Assembly: GCA_964592775.1 (NCBI GenBank)
Contig: CAZQFX010000136.1
Coordinates: 1-7,671, forward strand
Direction: 5' to 3'
Source: SURF-21 sp964592775
GTDB lineage: Bacteria > Actinomycetota > Geothermincolia > Geothermincolales > RBG-13-55-18
Length of the DNA stretch: 7,671 bases
The stretch's first letter is position 1. Each line of letters starts with the position of its first letter. The notes beneath the pieces are model-generated. The model searched no databases and had not been told where the DNA came from. It saw only the letters and a list, made by a program, of their open reading frames with translations. Both the position numbers and the translations under genes were made by a program. Shown here piece after piece: positions 6,420-7,671 of the stretch.

Positions 6420-7671
6420 ATGAAAAACGAACCGTGCTCCCGTTTCGTGCATGGACACAGGCCGGTCGAGCGTGCCCGCAGGCTCGCGGTGTCTATCGCG
6501 GCGGCATCGATCGCGTTCCTCGCCGCTTTCTCGCCCGTACGGCCCGGTACGGCCCTTGCTGGGGACGGCACCTGCGGCGAGGCCAGCGCCGAGGGCTCCA
6601 CCACGTGGTATTTCGCGGAGGGTTACACAGGCGAGGGTTTCGAGACCTGGGTGTTGCTGGCCAATCCGGGAGACTTTCAGGCATCCGCCGTCGTGTCTCT
6701 GATCCTGGAGGACGGCACCGTCACGCCGGTCGGCTTTCCTCTGCCCCCTCACTCCCGCCGCACCGTATTCGTGAACGGGGTGGTGGGAGAAGGCCGCGAC
6801 GTAAGCGCACGGGTAGAGGCGGACGCACCCGTATGCGCCGAGCGGGTGATGTATTTCGACTACCACGGGGTATGGCCGGGTGGCCATGCATCAAGCGGCC
6901 TCAGCCGGCCCAGGCAGACCTACCTCTTCGCCTAGGGTTACACCGGAGCGGGCTTCGAGGAGTGGCTCACCCTTTGCGCGCCCAGGGAGACTTCGGGTGA
7001 CGACGGCACTGACGTTACGCTGAACTTCCTCTTTCAGGACGGTGAGGAACAACCGTTTCGGGCGCACCTCGACCCCGACAAGCGCCATACCTTCAACGTC
7101 AATCAAGTGGTGGGTCCCGACAAGAACGTCTCCGTGGAACTCTCGGCAGACGAGGCGTTTCTTGCCGAGCGGCCCATTTATTTCAACTATTAAGGGATCT
7201 GCCGCGGAGGTCACGCAACGGGGTCTCCAAGGGAGTGGAGAAACCGGGCGTACACTGGTATCTGGCGGAGGGTAACGTCAGAGCTGGATTCGATACTTAT
7301 TTGTGCCTGATGAATCCCGGCAGCGAAACCGCCACGGTCAGGATCGAGTTCATATCTTCACTACCTGTGGAAATCCCGACTCGTGAGCTCGAAGTGCCCT
7401 CCCGCTCCCGTTTGACGGTCGAAGTGGGGGAATACGGCTGGGAGATGGATACTTCCTACGAGATCACTTCCGACCAGCCCCTGGCCGTCGAAAGGCCTCT
7501 CTATTACCCAGGAACCGCTTTCGAAGCAGCCAACGCCATGGAACATATCCGGTACCTGAGCAAGACGACAGGCCAGCGGGTGCAGGGCACGCAAGGGGAG
7601 CGGGCCGCTTCCGAATATATAGCAGCGATCTTGCGCAGCCATAATTGCAGCGTCGAGTTTCAGGAGGTTCC
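6420..7671 (+). pseudogene. secreted repeat-domain protein fused to an M28-type peptidase domain; interrupted, 3' end beyond window
   Basis: The ATG at 6420 follows GAAGG by nine bases. A signal peptide is clear: an Arg-rich n-region, a hydrophobic core around residues 22-37, and likely cleavage after TALA (residue 47). Three related beta-rich domains follow, each opening with a WYFAEG-GF-TW/TY motif and closing with an 'AER..YF' or 'VERPLYY' motif: about 6606-6908, 6921-7220 and 7256-7537. From 7538 the sequence (HIRYLSKTTGQRVQGTQGER, then ASEYIAAIL) resembles the N-terminus of M28 zinc aminopeptidases; the metal ligands would lie beyond the window. Three lesions interrupt it. TAG at 6933 replaces the Glu of FAEGYTG, TAA at 7191 falls in the FNY-GICRGGH motif, and one G is missing from the GGGG run at 7220-7223, after which the open frame resumes as VSKGVEKPGVHWYLAEG and stays open to the end. 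The truncated product (171 aa) would contain only domain 1. Role inferred: extracellular or cell-surface peptidase. Confidence 0.72.

Overview
The window is GC-rich apart from an AT-rich patch near 270-400. Its gene content suggests an anaerobic, probably uncultured member of the Actinomycetota. Three things point there: a tandem pair of WYL regulators resembling PafB/PafC, a remnant of a tungsten-type aldehyde ferredoxin oxidoreductase, and a secreted protein built from 'WYFAEGYTG...GFETW' repeats, which I associate with deep-branching actinobacterial lineages. The taxon is inferred, since no rRNA or tRNA is present.

Layout. Positions 1-117 hold the 5' end of an unidentified minus-strand gene. 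A small unrecognised plus-strand gene lies at 390-644. Convergent to it are two overlapping minus-strand WYL regulators, the PafB-like 1785-2798 and the PafC-like 818-1801, which form one translationally coupled operon. A small predicted membrane protein (2898-3224, plus) diverges from them. Next come two decayed minus-strand metabolic genes: a class II aldolase broken by a one-base frameshift (3079-3658), and an aldehyde ferredoxin oxidoreductase (3933-4428) reduced to its first ~35 codons joined out of frame to ~120 codons from its middle. The latter is cut off at its 3' side by a GC-rich 47-bp tandem repeat (3827-3953). Divergent from this remnant, with a recognisable promoter, is an intact CocE/NonD-type alpha/beta hydrolase (4708-6339). 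The right end (6420-7671) is a secreted multidomain protein: a signal peptide, three beta-rich repeat domains, then the start of an M28-type peptidase domain that runs off the window. It carries two in-frame stop codons and one frameshift.

Interpretation. The regulator operon and the CocE-like hydrolase look intact. Three other genes (aldolase, AOR, repeat-peptidase) each carry lesions of different kinds, so the window looks like a patch of ongoing gene decay around a repeat element. I do not see a clear new multi-gene system. The most interesting items are the deleted and repeat-capped AOR, the period-47 repeat, and the repeat-domain/M28 fusion with its interruptions.
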